From contig DASPIR010000023.1 of the NCBI GenBank assembly GCA_035628995.1, positions 1 through 64,000 of the forward strand: a DNA stretch of 64,000 nt, written 5' to 3'. This document shows, piece by piece, positions 36,573-45,118 of this stretch. The position numbers and the translations under genes were made by a program. Every line of letters starts with the position of its first letter. Position 1 is the first letter of the stretch. Source of the stretch: Clostridia bacterium. GTDB lineage: Bacteria > Bacillota > Clostridia > Lutisporales > Lutisporaceae. A model generated the notes under the pieces. That model searched no databases. It saw only the letters and a program-made list of their open reading frames with translations, and was not told where the DNA came from.

Positions 36573-37844
36573 ATGTTAACACAAGCGCCAAAGGGCACAA
36601 AGGACGTATTGCCGGCAGAGGTTTACAAGTGGCATTATGTTGAAGGCATAATCAGGGAAATATGCACCTTGCATGGATACAGGGAGATTAGGACACCTGC
36701 CTTTGAGCATACAGAGCTTTTTGAGAGGGGTGTTGGTGAGACTACCGACGTTGTTCAGAAGGAAATGTACACCTTCATGGACAAAGGAGGAAGAAGCATT
36801 ACGCTGAAACCAGAAGGCACATCCCCTGCTGTAAGGGCATTTATTGAACACAGTATCTTTAATGAACCTCAACCGACGAAGGCCTTCTATTTCACTCCGT
36901 GCTTCCGCTATGAGAAGCCGCAGTCCGGAAGGCTTAGAGAACATCATCAGTTCGGAGTTGAAGCCTTTGGAACCTCAGACCCATCTGTTGACGCAGAGAT
37001 TATAAATATTGCAATGATGCTGTATGGCAGATTGGGAGTCGGAAATCTGGAGATAAGGATAAACAGTGTAGGCTGCCCCAAATGCCGGGCGGAATATAAT
37101 AAAAAGCTCAAGGATTACCTTGCCGGCAAGCTTGGCAATCTTTGCGAAACCTGCAAGGACAGATACAACAAAAACCCAATGAGGATAATTGACTGCAAGG
37201 AGGAAAGGTGCAAGGAGCAGCTTACTGATGTACCTTTCATACTTGATAATGTTTGTGATGAGTGCAAAGAGCATTTTGAAGGCCTCAAGAGCTCACTTGA
37301 GATTTTGGGACTGACATATGTGGTTGATCCCAGAATAGTAAGGGGTCTTGACTATTATTCCAAGACAGCCTTTGAGATTGTGTCTAAGGACATTGGAGCA
37401 CAGGGAACGGTATGCGGAGGCGGCAGATACGACGGATTGATTGAGGAATGCGGTGGTCCTGGCACACCGGGAATGGGTTTTGGACTTGGACTTGAAAGAC
37501 TTCTGCTGGTTGTTGAGAATCAGGGGGTTGAAATTCCGGTACCTGCTTACATGGATGTTTATATAGCAAACATGGGGAGAGATGGAGCGGAGGAAGCACT
37601 TAGGCAGATAAACAAATTAAGAAAAGAAGGTATAAAGGCTGAAAAGGATTATATGGGAAGAAGCCTTAAAGCCCAAATGAAATATGCAAACAAAATAAAT
37701 GCAAAGTATGTGGTTGTGCTAGGTGAAGAGGAAATAAAAAGCAGCAGGATAAAGGTAAAGGATATGAGCAACGGCAGTGAAGATGAGATTGATCTACCGG
37801 CACTTGCAAGTTATATAAAGGAAAAATGTCCCTTCCAGGCGTAG
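36573..37844 (+). CDS. hisS: Histidyl-tRNA synthetase
   Basis: 423 aa class II synthetase. N-terminus [13 protein letters not shown], motif 2 region [19 protein letters not shown], the histidine-specific [13 protein letters not shown], motif 3 [13 protein letters not shown], and a C-terminal anticodon-binding domain. The ATG at 36573 follows AGGGGTGG; the frame opens 3 codons earlier at a GTG inside that site. The last codons (CPFQA) are encoded by the start of a dispersed repeat at 37827, so the C-terminus may have been altered by it. Confidence 0.97.
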   Translation: MLTQAPKGTKDVLPAEVYKWHYVEGIIREICTLHGYREIRTPAFEHTELFERGVGETTDVVQKEMYTFMDKGGRSITLKPEGTSPAVRAFIEHSIFNEPQPTKAFYFTPCFRYEKPQSGRLREHHQFGVEAFGTSDPSVDAEIINIAMMLYGRLGVGNLEIRINSVGCPKCRAEYNKKLKDYLAGKLGNLCETCKDRYNKNPMRIIDCKEERCKEQLTDVPFILDNVCDECKEHFEGLKSSLEILGLTYVVDPRIVRGLDYYSKTAFEIVSKDIGAQGTVCGGGRYDGLIEECGGPGTPGMGFGLGLERLLLVVENQGVEIPVPAYMDVYIANMGRDGAEEALRQINKLRKEGIKAEKDYMGRSLKAQMKYANKINAKYVVVLGEEEIKSSRIKVKDMSNGSEDEIDLPALASYIKEKCPFQA

Positions 37845-37890
37845 CCTGTCAGCATTGAAGCTTCACTTCAATGAATGGACAAATTAATGA
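37827..37890 (+). repeat. Dispersed three-way-junction repeat, copy 2
   Basis: Outer arms TGTCC/GGACA with inner hairpins AGGCgtaGCCT and CATTGAA...TTCAATG, then AATTAATGAA. Same plan as 22472-22540 with conserved stems. It overlaps the hisS 3' end by 18 nt, so the transcript leaving hisS carries this structure. Confidence 0.7.
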
Positions 37891-37914
37891 AATTTTTAAT
37901 AAATTAAAAACTAT

Positions 37915-38008
37915 ATTGAACGCACTAAAGTGCGAATTCAATAACAAACAAGGAAACATTTACGCGGAATTTGAATTAATAATGAAAAATGTATTCCGCG
38001 AAATATTT
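37915..38008 (+). repeat. Dispersed two-hairpin repeat, copy D
   Basis: ATTGAACGCACT-aa-AGTGCGAATTCAAT, with the long loop of other copies reduced to 2 nt, then CGCGGAAT/ATTCCGCG. It lies between hisS and aspS and supplies sequence just before the aspS ribosome site. Confidence 0.8.
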
Positions 38009-38023
38009 AGGAGGCGAACAGGA

Positions 38024-39793
38024 ATGGCAAGAATAAATAGAACACATATGTGCGGAGAGTTAAGCCAGGATAACCTTGGAGGAAAGGTAATCATTACAGG
38101 CTGGGTTCAAAAAAGAAGAGACCTTGGAGGACTTATATTCATAGACCTCAGGGATAGAAGCGGCATTGTACAGTGCACTATAAATAAGGACATAACTCCT
38201 GATGTATTTCAAGAAGCTTTTAAAGTGAGAAGCGAGTTTGTACTTGTTGTAAAAGGTGAAGTTGTTAATAGGTCTGAAAGTGCTATAAATAAGAAGATGC
38301 CAACCGGCTATATTGAAATTGCGGTAAGCAGTCTTGAAATACTGAGCAAGGCCGAGACAACACCAATTTATATTGAGGACGATTTGAATGTCTCTGAGCA
38401 ACTTAGACTGAAGTACAGGTATTTGGATCTTAGAAGACCTTCTATGCAGAAAATTTTATTCACAAGGCACAAAATAGCAAAAGTAACAAGAGACTATATG
38501 GATCAGAACGGTTTTGTGGAAGTTGAAACTCCAATATTAATAAAAACATCTCCTGAAGGAGCTAGAGATTACCTGGTACCAAGCCGGGTGCAGCCGGGAA
38601 ACTTCTTCGCACTGCCCCAATCTCCTCAGCTTTTCAAACAGATACTTATGGTGGCCGGTTTCGATAGATACTTCCAGATAGCTAAATGCTTCAGAGATGA
38701 GGACTTGAGAGCTGACAGACAACCGGAGTTCACTCAGATAGATATGGAGCTTTCCTTCGTGGAAAAGGAAGACGTAATGGAACTCAACGAGGGACTGCTT
38801 AAGAGTCTTTTTAAGGAAGTGCTTGATGTAGAGATTCAGACCCCTTTCAAGAAGCTCACGTACAAGGAAGCTATGGAACGTTATGGTTCTGATAAGCCAG
38901 ACACAAGATTCAGTCTGGAGCTTAAGGAAATAGGCGATTTAGTTGCAAGCTCAGAGTTCAAAGTATTTGCAGATACTCTTGCAAATGGCGGCATAATAAA
39001 GGCAATAAACGCAGAAGGACTGGGAGAAAAACTCAGCCGTAAAGAGATTGACAGCCTTGGAGAGTTTGTGAAAATATATAGGGCAAAGGGTTTAGCTTGG
39101 ATAAACATTACTTCAGAAGGTGTAAAATCACCCATAGCAAAATTCCTAAAGGAAGAGGAGCTTAACGGAATAATTGAAAGAGTCGGTGGAAAACTAGGAG
39201 ATATAATATTTATTGTCTCCGATAAAGAAAAAGTAGTCTACGACTCACTGGGACAGTTGAGATTAGAGCTGGCAAAACGTTTTGGACTCATCGACAACAG
39301 CAAATACGATTTATTATGGGTAACAGAATTCCCTCTATTGGATTTTGATGAGGAAGAAAACAGATATGTGGCAATGCATCACCCATTTACAAGCCCTATG
39401 GACGAAGATTTGGAGCTCTTGGAAACTAATCCTCTCAAGGTTAGGGCAAAGGCTTATGACGTAGTTCTGAACGGTTATGAGCTGGGTGGAGGAAGCATCA
39501 GAATCCATAGGCAGGAGCTTCAGGAGAAAATGTTCAAGCTCTTGGGATTCTCACACGATCAGGCTTGGAGTAAGTTCGGCTACCTGCTGGAAGCCTTCAA
39601 ATATGGCACACCACCTCACGGTGGGTTGGCTTTTGGTCTCGACAGGATTGTAATGCTTTTCACTGGCACGGATAACATTAAAGATGTAATTGCATTCCCA
39701 AAGACACAGACAGCAAGCTGCCTTATGACAAATGCTCCTTCACCTGCGGATGCAAAGCAGCTGGAAGAATTGCATATTGAAGTAAAAGAATAA
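38024..39793 (+). CDS. aspS: Aspartyl-tRNA synthetase
   Basis: 589 aa, bacterial type. N-terminal OB anticodon-binding domain (VIITGWVQKRRDLGGLIFID), motif 2 CFRDEDLRADRQPEFTQID, a GAD insertion domain, and motif 3 GLAFGLDRIVMLFTG. The frame stays open 51 codons upstream, but those codons translate the two-hairpin repeat. TAGGAGG at 38008-38014 marks ATG 38024 (MARINRTHMCGEL). Discriminating versus non-discriminating type cannot be settled from the sequence alone. Confidence 0.97.
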   Translation: MARINRTHMCGELSQDNLGGKVIITGWVQKRRDLGGLIFIDLRDRSGIVQCTINKDITPDVFQEAFKVRSEFVLVVKGEVVNRSESAINKKMPTGYIEIAVSSLEILSKAETTPIYIEDDLNVSEQLRLKYRYLDLRRPSMQKILFTRHKIAKVTRDYMDQNGFVEVETPILIKTSPEGARDYLVPSRVQPGNFFALPQSPQLFKQILMVAGFDRYFQIAKCFRDEDLRADRQPEFTQIDMELSFVEKEDVMELNEGLLKSLFKEVLDVEIQTPFKKLTYKEAMERYGSDKPDTRFSLELKEIGDLVASSEFKVFADTLANGGIIKAINAEGLGEKLSRKEIDSLGEFVKIYRAKGLAWINITSEGVKSPIAKFLKEEELNGIIERVGGKLGDIIFIVSDKEKVVYDSLGQLRLELAKRFGLIDNSKYDLLWVTEFPLLDFDEEENRYVAMHHPFTSPMDEDLELLETNPLKVRAKAYDVVLNGYELGGGSIRIHRQELQEKMFKLLGFSHDQAWSKFGYLLEAFKYGTPPHGGLAFGLDRIVMLFTGTDNIKDVIAFPKTQTASCLMTNAPSPADAKQLEELHIEVKE

Positions 39794-39819
39794 TAACAGT
39801 GCAATAATCATTGCTAAAG

Positions 39820-39873
39820 CAACCCTGCTATGCTCGTTTCTGCTATTAATATAACGGCATTGCAGGGTTTTTT
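39820..39873 (+). terminator. Terminator after aspS
   Basis: AACCCTGC pairs with GCAGGGTT at the base of a longer imperfect stem (TATGC/GGCAT), followed by TTTTTT. Confidence 0.65.
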
Positions 39874-39886
39874 GGAGGTAATATAT

Positions 39887-40639
39887 TTGAATCAATTTTC
39901 AAGAACGGAACTTTTACTCGGCAAAGAAGGAATGGAGAAGCTGAAAAAAAGTACAGTTGCAATATTCGGAATCGGCGGAGTGGGGGCTTATACAGCTGAA
40001 GCGCTATGCCGGTGCGGTGTTGGCAGACTGGTGCTTATTGATTATGATGATATCTGCCTGACAAACATAAACAGGCAGATTCATGCAACAAGGAAAACAG
40101 TAGGTAAACCGAAAGTAGATGCTATGAAGGATAGACTTATGGAAATAAACCCTGATGCTGATATTATACTGCGTAAGGAGATGTATAACGAAGAGACTTC
40201 AGAAGCATTGCTGCTGCCGGAATACGATTATGTGGTAGATGCGATTGATATGGTCACCTCAAAAATCAATCTTGTAATGAAATGCATTGAAATGAATATA
40301 CCGGTAATAAGCTGTATGGGAGCGGGCAACAAGCTTGACCCCACAAAGCTGGAGATCACTGACATATATAAGACCTCTGTATGTCCTCTTGCTAAGGTAA
40401 TGAGATATGAGCTCAGAAAAAGAGGGGTTAAGAAGTTGAAGGTCGTGTATTCCAAGGAGGAACCAATTACTCCTCAAAAGGATGTTGCCGACTGTAAGAC
40501 AAACTGCATTTGCAGCAACAAAGAGACTGCAAACTGTACGAAAAGAAGGCAGATACCCGGCAGCATTTCTTTTGTACCATCAGCAGCCGGCCTCGCAATT
40601 GCATCAGCTGTTGTAAGGGATATACTAGGGCTGAAGTAA
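39887..40639 (+). CDS. tcdA: tRNA threonylcarbamoyladenosine dehydratase TcdA-like
   Basis: 250 aa ThiF/E1-like enzyme. Adenylate-binding IFGIGGVGAYTAEALCR, LIDYDDICLTNINRQI, and an Asp-containing DYVVDAIDMVTSK. TcdA cyclises t6A37 of tRNA to ct6A. A short Cys-rich stretch (DCKTNCICSNKETANC) sits near 210 before the conserved GSISFVPSAAGLAIAS. It starts at TTG after GGAGGT; an ATG-type frame opening at 39830 lies inside the terminator. Confidence 0.92.
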   Translation: MNQFSRTELLLGKEGMEKLKKSTVAIFGIGGVGAYTAEALCRCGVGRLVLIDYDDICLTNINRQIHATRKTVGKPKVDAMKDRLMEINPDADIILRKEMYNEETSEALLLPEYDYVVDAIDMVTSKINLVMKCIEMNIPVISCMGAGNKLDPTKLEITDIYKTSVCPLAKVMRYELRKRGVKKLKVVYSKEEPITPQKDVADCKTNCICSNKETANCTKRRQIPGSISFVPSAAGLAIASAVVRDILGLK

Positions 40640-40657
40640 GGGTATTCCTTAGGGGAG

Positions 40658-40807
40658 GCTGCGCGTTACGCGTTTCGAGTTGCGCGTGTTTCAGTCGGGC
40701 TATGGAGTGAAGAAATTGATGATAGGAAAGTCTTTAGTTTCTAGATTCAAGCCTAAACTTCGAAGAACAGGCTTCAATCGCGAAACGCGAAACGCGTAAC
40801 CCGTAAC
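40658..40807. repeat. CG-rich inverted repeat (GCGTTACGCGTTTCG type)
   Basis: Left arm GCGCGTTACGCGTTTCGAG (from 40660) and right arm CGCGAAACGCGTAACCCG (to ~40804) face each other. Between them AAGCCT/AGGCTT form an inner pair around CTTCGAAGAA. Base composition is strikingly unlike the surrounding AT-rich DNA. Shorter relatives lie at 33241-33270 and 54233-54290. Confidence 0.65.
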
Positions 40808-40814
40808 AAAAATA

Positions 40815-40842
40815 TTGACAAATATTTTTTAAGTACTATAAT
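40815..40842 (+). promoter_or_regulatory. Sigma-A promoter of the CsoR/RseC genes
   Basis: TTGACA (40815-40820) and TATAAT (40837-40842) are separated by 16 bp. ATACGGATACGGGGTAT just downstream (about 40853-40869) has inverted ATAC/GTAT ends and overlaps the transcript start region, so it is a candidate operator for the repressor encoded next. Confidence 0.7.
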
Positions 40843-40881
40843 AGCATTAGGATACGGATACGGGGTATAGGAGGCGATGAT

Positions 40882-41154
40882 TTGGATAATAAGGAAGTCA
40901 GTAAAGCGGACATTCTCAATAGAATGAAAAAGATTGAAGGACAGGCTAAAGGGATACAGAAAATGATTGAGGAAGACAAGTGCTGTGGTGACATAATGGT
41001 TCAGATTTCTGCCATCAGGTCTGCAATAAACAGGGTTGGCGGCTTTATAATGGACAGATATATAAAAGAGTGTCTGAAGGATTCTCTTAAAAATGATAAA
41101 AGTGGTGAAAAAGTCGAGGAAGTTATAGAAACAATTGTAAAATATGTTAAGTAA
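40882..41154 (+). CDS. CsoR/CstR-family repressor (DUF156)
   Basis: 90 aa all-helical repressor. Family pattern: NRMKKIEGQAKGIQKMIEED, then C35, then C64 in YIKECLKDS. Copper-sensing CsoR uses Cys-His-Cys; here the His position is Tyr60, and the Cys pair remains. That is the state seen in persulfide-sensing CstR proteins. It starts at TTG, 7 nt after AGGAGG. The neighbours are an RseC-like redox protein and thioredoxin, not a copper exporter, consistent with thiol or persulfide sensing (inference). Confidence 0.87.
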   Translation: MDNKEVSKADILNRMKKIEGQAKGIQKMIEEDKCCGDIMVQISAIRSAINRVGGFIMDRYIKECLKDSLKNDKSGEKVEEVIETIVKYVK

Positions 41155-41171
41155 AAGGGCTGGTACTAAGG

Positions 41172-41612
41172 ATGAAAGAGATAGGTAAAGTAATAAAGAT
41201 AGAAGAGGATCAAGCTACAATAATGATTCAAAGAAGCACTGCCTGTGGAGAGTGCGGAAATTGCCAGGTAGGCAGGGAAAAGCTGCAAATGGTAATGACG
41301 GCAGACAACGAGGTGGGAGCTAAGGTTGGGGATGAAGTGGAAATAGACCTGGAAAATGTGAATTTTATGACAGCAATGCTTATAGCGTATGGATTTCCGC
41401 TTCTTGCACTGATGGCTGGAATATTTGGAGGTTACTATGGCTTGCTGGCTTTGGGTTTAAGTGACGGTACTGCACAAGCATTGGGATCAATAATAGGCTT
41501 GGTTGCGTTAGCAGTTTCATATGCAGTTATAAAATATAAGGATGATTCAATTAAAAAAATGAAAAAGTTTAAACCCGTAATAGTAGGAATAAAAACAAAA
41601 GACAGCATATAA
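41172..41612 (+). CDS. RseC/MucC-like (SoxR-reducing system) protein
   Basis: 146 aa. N-terminal soluble region with a cysteine cluster (STACGECGNCQVG), then two membrane helices (FMTAMLIAYGFPLLALMAG and LGSIIGLVALAVSYAVI) and a basic tail. In gamma-proteobacteria RseC acts with the Rsx/Rnf complex to keep SoxR reduced. The ribosome site is weak (CTAAGG close to ATG). Likely in operon with the upstream repressor. Confidence 0.85.
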   Translation: MKEIGKVIKIEEDQATIMIQRSTACGECGNCQVGREKLQMVMTADNEVGAKVGDEVEIDLENVNFMTAMLIAYGFPLLALMAGIFGGYYGLLALGLSDGTAQALGSIIGLVALAVSYAVIKYKDDSIKKMKKFKPVIVGIKTKDSI

Positions 41613-41727
41613 TGGCATCTCTGCATTTGTTTAATAATTTATTAATTTTTAAAATGGATAAAATAAAGATATGCGACAAATCTGTTTGTATAAATTTTTG
41701 GCAGGTTTTTGAAAGGAGTATCAATAA

Positions 41728-42054
41728 GTGAGTAAAAATATTCAAATAGTAAATCAGCAGAATTTTGACAATGAGGTATTAAAATCTGACACGCCAGTAT
41801 TGGTTGACTTTTGGGCAGCATGGTGTGGTCCTTGCAGGATGGTATCACCAGTGATAGACCAGCTGGCTGATGAGTATGAAGGGAAGCTAAAAATAGCCAA
41901 AGTAAATGTGGATGAGAATCCTGAACTAGCAGGCAAATATGACATTATGAGTATACCGTCGGTATTCCTGTTCAACAATGGCAGCAAAGTGGACGGAGTG
42001 ATTGGTGCAAGACCCAAGCAGGCATTTGAGGATATGATAAAAAAGCATGTATAA
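41728..42054 (+). CDS. trxA: Thioredoxin
   Basis: 108 aa with the WCGPC active site in VDFWAAWCGPCRMV and the cis-Pro loop in MSIPSVFLF. General protein disulfide reductase. It starts at GTG after AAAGGAG. No thioredoxin reductase gene is adjacent. Confidence 0.96.
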   Translation: MSKNIQIVNQQNFDNEVLKSDTPVLVDFWAAWCGPCRMVSPVIDQLADEYEGKLKIAKVNVDENPELAGKYDIMSIPSVFLFNNGSKVDGVIGARPKQAFEDMIKKHV

Positions 42055-42060
42055 TTTAAA

Positions 42061-42098
42061 GGAAGCGCTTATATGCAACTATAGGCGCTTCTTATTCT
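42061..42098 (+). terminator. Terminator of trxA
   Basis: GGAAGCGCTTATA pairs with TATAGGCGCTTC, followed by TTATTCTG. The T-run is weak. Confidence 0.6.
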
Positions 42099-42240
42099 GT
42101 ATATAAGGAAATTAAATATGTTAAAGTATAAACAAAGCTTTATTGGTATTTATTTCTATGATATGATTATTTCTAATTAGCTGTTATGTTGGTTTTTAAT
42201 ATGGAACAATATATGTAAATTAGAACAGGAGGAAATGCAA

Positions 42241-43485
42241 ATGAGACTTGAAAACATTAAAGCTTTTGATGGAGAAATTGCCGATGCGATTCTAAAGGAA
42301 CTTGATAGAGAAAGAAACAAAATAGAGTTGATAGCATCAGAGAACTTTGTATCGACCGCTGTCATGGATACCCTTGCTACAGTGCTTACAAACAAATATG
42401 CAGAGGGATACCCAGGCAAGAGATACTATGGTGGCTGCGAATATGTGGATATAGTTGAGGATCTTGCGAGAGAACGAATGAAGACCTTGTTCGGAGCGGA
42501 TCACGCAAATGTTCAGCCTCACTCTGGCTCCAGTGCCAATGAAGCTGTGTATTTTACTGTGTTGAATCCTGGGGATGTTGTAATGGGAATGGATTTAACT
42601 CATGGAGGGCATCTGACTCATGGAAGTCCTGTTAATATTTCAGGAAAATATTTTAAGTTTGTACATTACGGAGTTTCACAAGATACTTGCAGGATTGATT
42701 ATGATAATGTCAGAGCTATTGCTAAAGAAAGCAAGCCTAAGCTCATTGTAGCTGGCGCAAGTGCATATGCAAGAAGCATAGACTTTGCGGCTTTTAAGGA
42801 GATAGCAGATGAGGTTGGAGCACTATTAATGGTAGATATGGCTCACATTGCAGGTCTTGTTGCAGCCGGACTGCATCAGAACCCTGTGCCATATGCTGAC
42901 TTTGTGACAACAACGACTCACAAGACCTTAAGGGGGCCAAGAGGCGGCGCAATACTTTGCAAGCAGGAATATGCCAAGGCTATAGACAAATCGATTTTTC
43001 CGGGAATGCAGGGTGGACCGCTGATGAACACAATTGCTGCGAAAGCAGTATGTTTCAAAGAGGCTATGAGTGAAGAATTCAAGGAATATCAGAAGCAGGT
43101 AATCAAAAATGCTTCAACTCTGGCAGCGGCTTTTACAGATAAAGGGATAGACATAGTTTCTGGCGGTACTGACAATCATATGATGCTCTTGGATTTGAGA
43201 AACAAGAATATAACAGGTAAAGACACTGAAAGAATGCTTGATGATATTGGTATAACTACCAATAAGAATACAATTCCCTTCGATCCTCAGAGTCCTTTCA
43301 TTACCAGCGGAATAAGAGTAGGAACGCCTGCGGTGACCACAAGAGGCTTCAAGGAAAAGGACATGGTGGAAATAGCTGATATAATTGCTTTAGCCATTGC
43401 AAAACCGGAATCAAAGGCAGAATGCAGCAGCAGGGTGAAAGCATTATGTGATAATCATCCGTTATATCCTGACTTTAAATATTAA
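42241..43485 (+). CDS. glyA: Serine hydroxymethyltransferase
   Basis: 414 aa PLP enzyme interconverting serine and glycine with tetrahydrofolate. Key segments: [40 protein letters not shown], and the PLP lysine in [14 protein letters not shown]. An ATG two codons earlier lies only 2 nt after AGGAGG; the second ATG at 42241 has correct spacing. I saw no glycine riboswitch or T-box in the 180-bp leader. Confidence 0.97.
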   Translation: MRLENIKAFDGEIADAILKELDRERNKIELIASENFVSTAVMDTLATVLTNKYAEGYPGKRYYGGCEYVDIVEDLARERMKTLFGADHANVQPHSGSSANEAVYFTVLNPGDVVMGMDLTHGGHLTHGSPVNISGKYFKFVHYGVSQDTCRIDYDNVRAIAKESKPKLIVAGASAYARSIDFAAFKEIADEVGALLMVDMAHIAGLVAAGLHQNPVPYADFVTTTTHKTLRGPRGGAILCKQEYAKAIDKSIFPGMQGGPLMNTIAAKAVCFKEAMSEEFKEYQKQVIKNASTLAAAFTDKGIDIVSGGTDNHMMLLDLRNKNITGKDTERMLDDIGITTNKNTIPFDPQSPFITSGIRVGTPAVTTRGFKEKDMVEIADIIALAIAKPESKAECSSRVKALCDNHPLYPDFKY

Positions 43486-43497
43486 TCCGGTATGGGT

Positions 43498-43525
43498 GTA
43501 GGGGCGATTCATGAATCGCCCCTAC
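43498..43525. repeat. 28-bp perfect palindrome, copy 2
   Basis: Same 28 bp as 33273-33300, again followed by CAGGC and then by GC-richer sequence with GAGCCACG, also seen after copy 1 in variant form. It lies 12 bp after the glyA stop. Confidence 0.85.
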
Positions 43526-43612
43526 AGGCTTCGTAGGCTCAGCAAAAAGCATGAGCCACGCGGCACATAGCACAAGGTAAAAATTCCATTTCCCGTTATA
43601 TCAAATAATTGT

Positions 43613-43666
43613 TATAATAGAGGTATGTCCGATATGATTTTCATAAAGGCCATACCTTTTTAATTT
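43613..43666 (+). promoter_or_regulatory. Extended -10 promoter and leader hairpin of the sigma-54 activator gene
   Basis: TGTTATAAT (hexamer 43613-43618) is an extended -10. Right at the expected transcript start, AGGTATG (43621) pairs with CATACCT (to ~43656), followed by TTTTTAATTTTT. A terminator-like hairpin at the very 5' end of the mRNA could stabilise or attenuate it. Confidence 0.4.
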
Positions 43667-43682
43667 TTAGTGAGGTAATGAT

Positions 43683-45089
43683 ATGACGATGAATTTTATT
43701 TATAAATCAATAATCGATACAATAATAAAAAATATAGATATTGGAATAAATGTGGTTGATGATACGGGCAAGACAATCATTTACAATCAATCTCTGGCTG
43801 ACCTTGAAGGGCTGGATGTCAATGAAGTAATGGGCAAAAGCATTCTCGACATTTTTCCCAGTCTGACGCCGGAAACCAGTACACTGTTGACGGTGCTTAA
43901 GACCGGCAAACCCATATATAACACGTATCAAACATATTTAAACAATAAAGGCAAGCAGATAAATACCATAAACAGCACAATACCTATTATGATTGCTCCA
44001 GGCAAGCATGGGGCACTGGAGATTGCAAAAAATATTACAAAGGAAAAGGAACTGTCGGATAAGCTTGTTTATCTGCAGCAGGAGCTTGCCAGCATAGATA
44101 TAGACGATAAGGGACTCAAGGGCTATACCTTCAGGAGCCTCATAGGTGCAGAAGAGAAGTTCCTTAATGCCATAGAAATAGCCAGGAAAGCCGCAATGTC
44201 ATCCTCTACAGTGTTGATATTTGGTGAGACCGGCACTGGTAAGGAGCTCTTTGCACAGAGCATCCATAATGAGAGCAGCAGAAAACACAAGCCATTGATA
44301 GCTCAAAATTGCGCAGCACTGCCTGAGTCCCTTCTAGAAGGAATACTTTTTGGAACCGTAAAGGGAAGCTTCACAGGTGCTATTAACAGACCCGGCCTTT
44401 TTGAACAGGCAAATGGAGGAACACTGCTGCTGGATGAAATAAACTCCATGGGGCAACAGCTTCAAGCTAAGCTATTAAGAGTACTGCAGGAGGGATATGT
44501 AAGAAGAGTAGGGGGCCTTGAGGAAGTACCGATTGATGTAAGGATAATAGCGACAACCAATGAAGGCCATACTGATATACTGCAGAAAGGAATTATCAGG
44601 AAGGATTTGTATTACCGGCTGAATGTTATATCAGTCAATATACCCTCCTTAAGGGGAAGAAGAAGCGATATTCCTATTCTTATGGATCACTTTATAAAAA
44701 AGTACAATAACATACTGCATAAGGATGTTTGGTATTGCTCCAATGAGGTAAAAGAAGCCTTTCTGAATTATGATTGGCCCGGCAATGTAAGGGAGCTTGA
44801 AAATGTAATAGAAAGTGCTATAAACATGATTAACAAAGGACACATCATAAAGCCGGAGCATATATCTCTGGACATGTATGATATACTTTTCAAATCCAAT
44901 AAGAACAAGTACAGTTTGCACATAAACGAGAAGCAGTCTCTTGACAAGGTGCTTGAGGAAGTTGAACGGTCGCTGATATTGGAAGCCTTGAAGGAAAGCG
45001 GAAACAATGTATCCAGAAGCTCGGAGAAGCTGGGGATAAAGCGTCAGACTCTGCAGCACAAGCTGAAGAAATACGGAATAAAGATATAG
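43683..45089 (+). CDS. Sigma-54-dependent PAS-AAA-Fis enhancer-binding protein
   Basis: 468 aa. N-terminal PAS-like sensor (IDIGINVVDDTGKTIIYNQS), central sigma-54 interaction AAA+ domain with Walker A GETGTGKE near 182, the sigma-54 loop GSFTGA (a variant of the usual GAFTGA), and Walker B GTLLLDEINS. The C-terminal Fis-type helix-turn-helix reads NNVSRSSEKLGIKRQTLQHK. The best candidate target is the -24/-12 promoter of the ornithine operon 1.2 kb downstream, which has paired palindromes for binding. ATG after GAGGTA. Confidence 0.93.
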   Translation: MTMNFIYKSIIDTIIKNIDIGINVVDDTGKTIIYNQSLADLEGLDVNEVMGKSILDIFPSLTPETSTLLTVLKTGKPIYNTYQTYLNNKGKQINTINSTIPIMIAPGKHGALEIAKNITKEKELSDKLVYLQQELASIDIDDKGLKGYTFRSLIGAEEKFLNAIEIARKAAMSSSTVLIFGETGTGKELFAQSIHNESSRKHKPLIAQNCAALPESLLEGILFGTVKGSFTGAINRPGLFEQANGGTLLLDEINSMGQQLQAKLLRVLQEGYVRRVGGLEEVPIDVRIIATTNEGHTDILQKGIIRKDLYYRLNVISVNIPSLRGRRSDIPILMDHFIKKYNNILHKDVWYCSNEVKEAFLNYDWPGNVRELENVIESAINMINKGHIIKPEHISLDMYDILFKSNKNKYSLHINEKQSLDKVLEEVERSLILEALKESGNNVSRSSEKLGIKRQTLQHKLKKYGIKI

Positions 45090-45118
45090 AAGGCTCTTAG
45101 GGAGCCTTCTATATCTTT
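45080..45118. terminator. Bidirectional terminator, 17-bp perfect stem
   Basis: 45080-45096 and 45102-45118 are exact complements with loop TTAGG. The stem overlaps the stop codons of both convergent genes. Confidence 0.85.

Noticed and set aside
37871-38023. 51-residue N-terminal extension of AspS
   Set aside because: It translates the dispersed repeat; AGGAGG and the family start MARINRTHMCGEL lie at 38024.
42055-42240. Glycine riboswitch or T-box upstream of glyA
   Set aside because: The leader is AT-rich with only the trxA terminator; no conserved riboswitch core or T-box sequence was seen.
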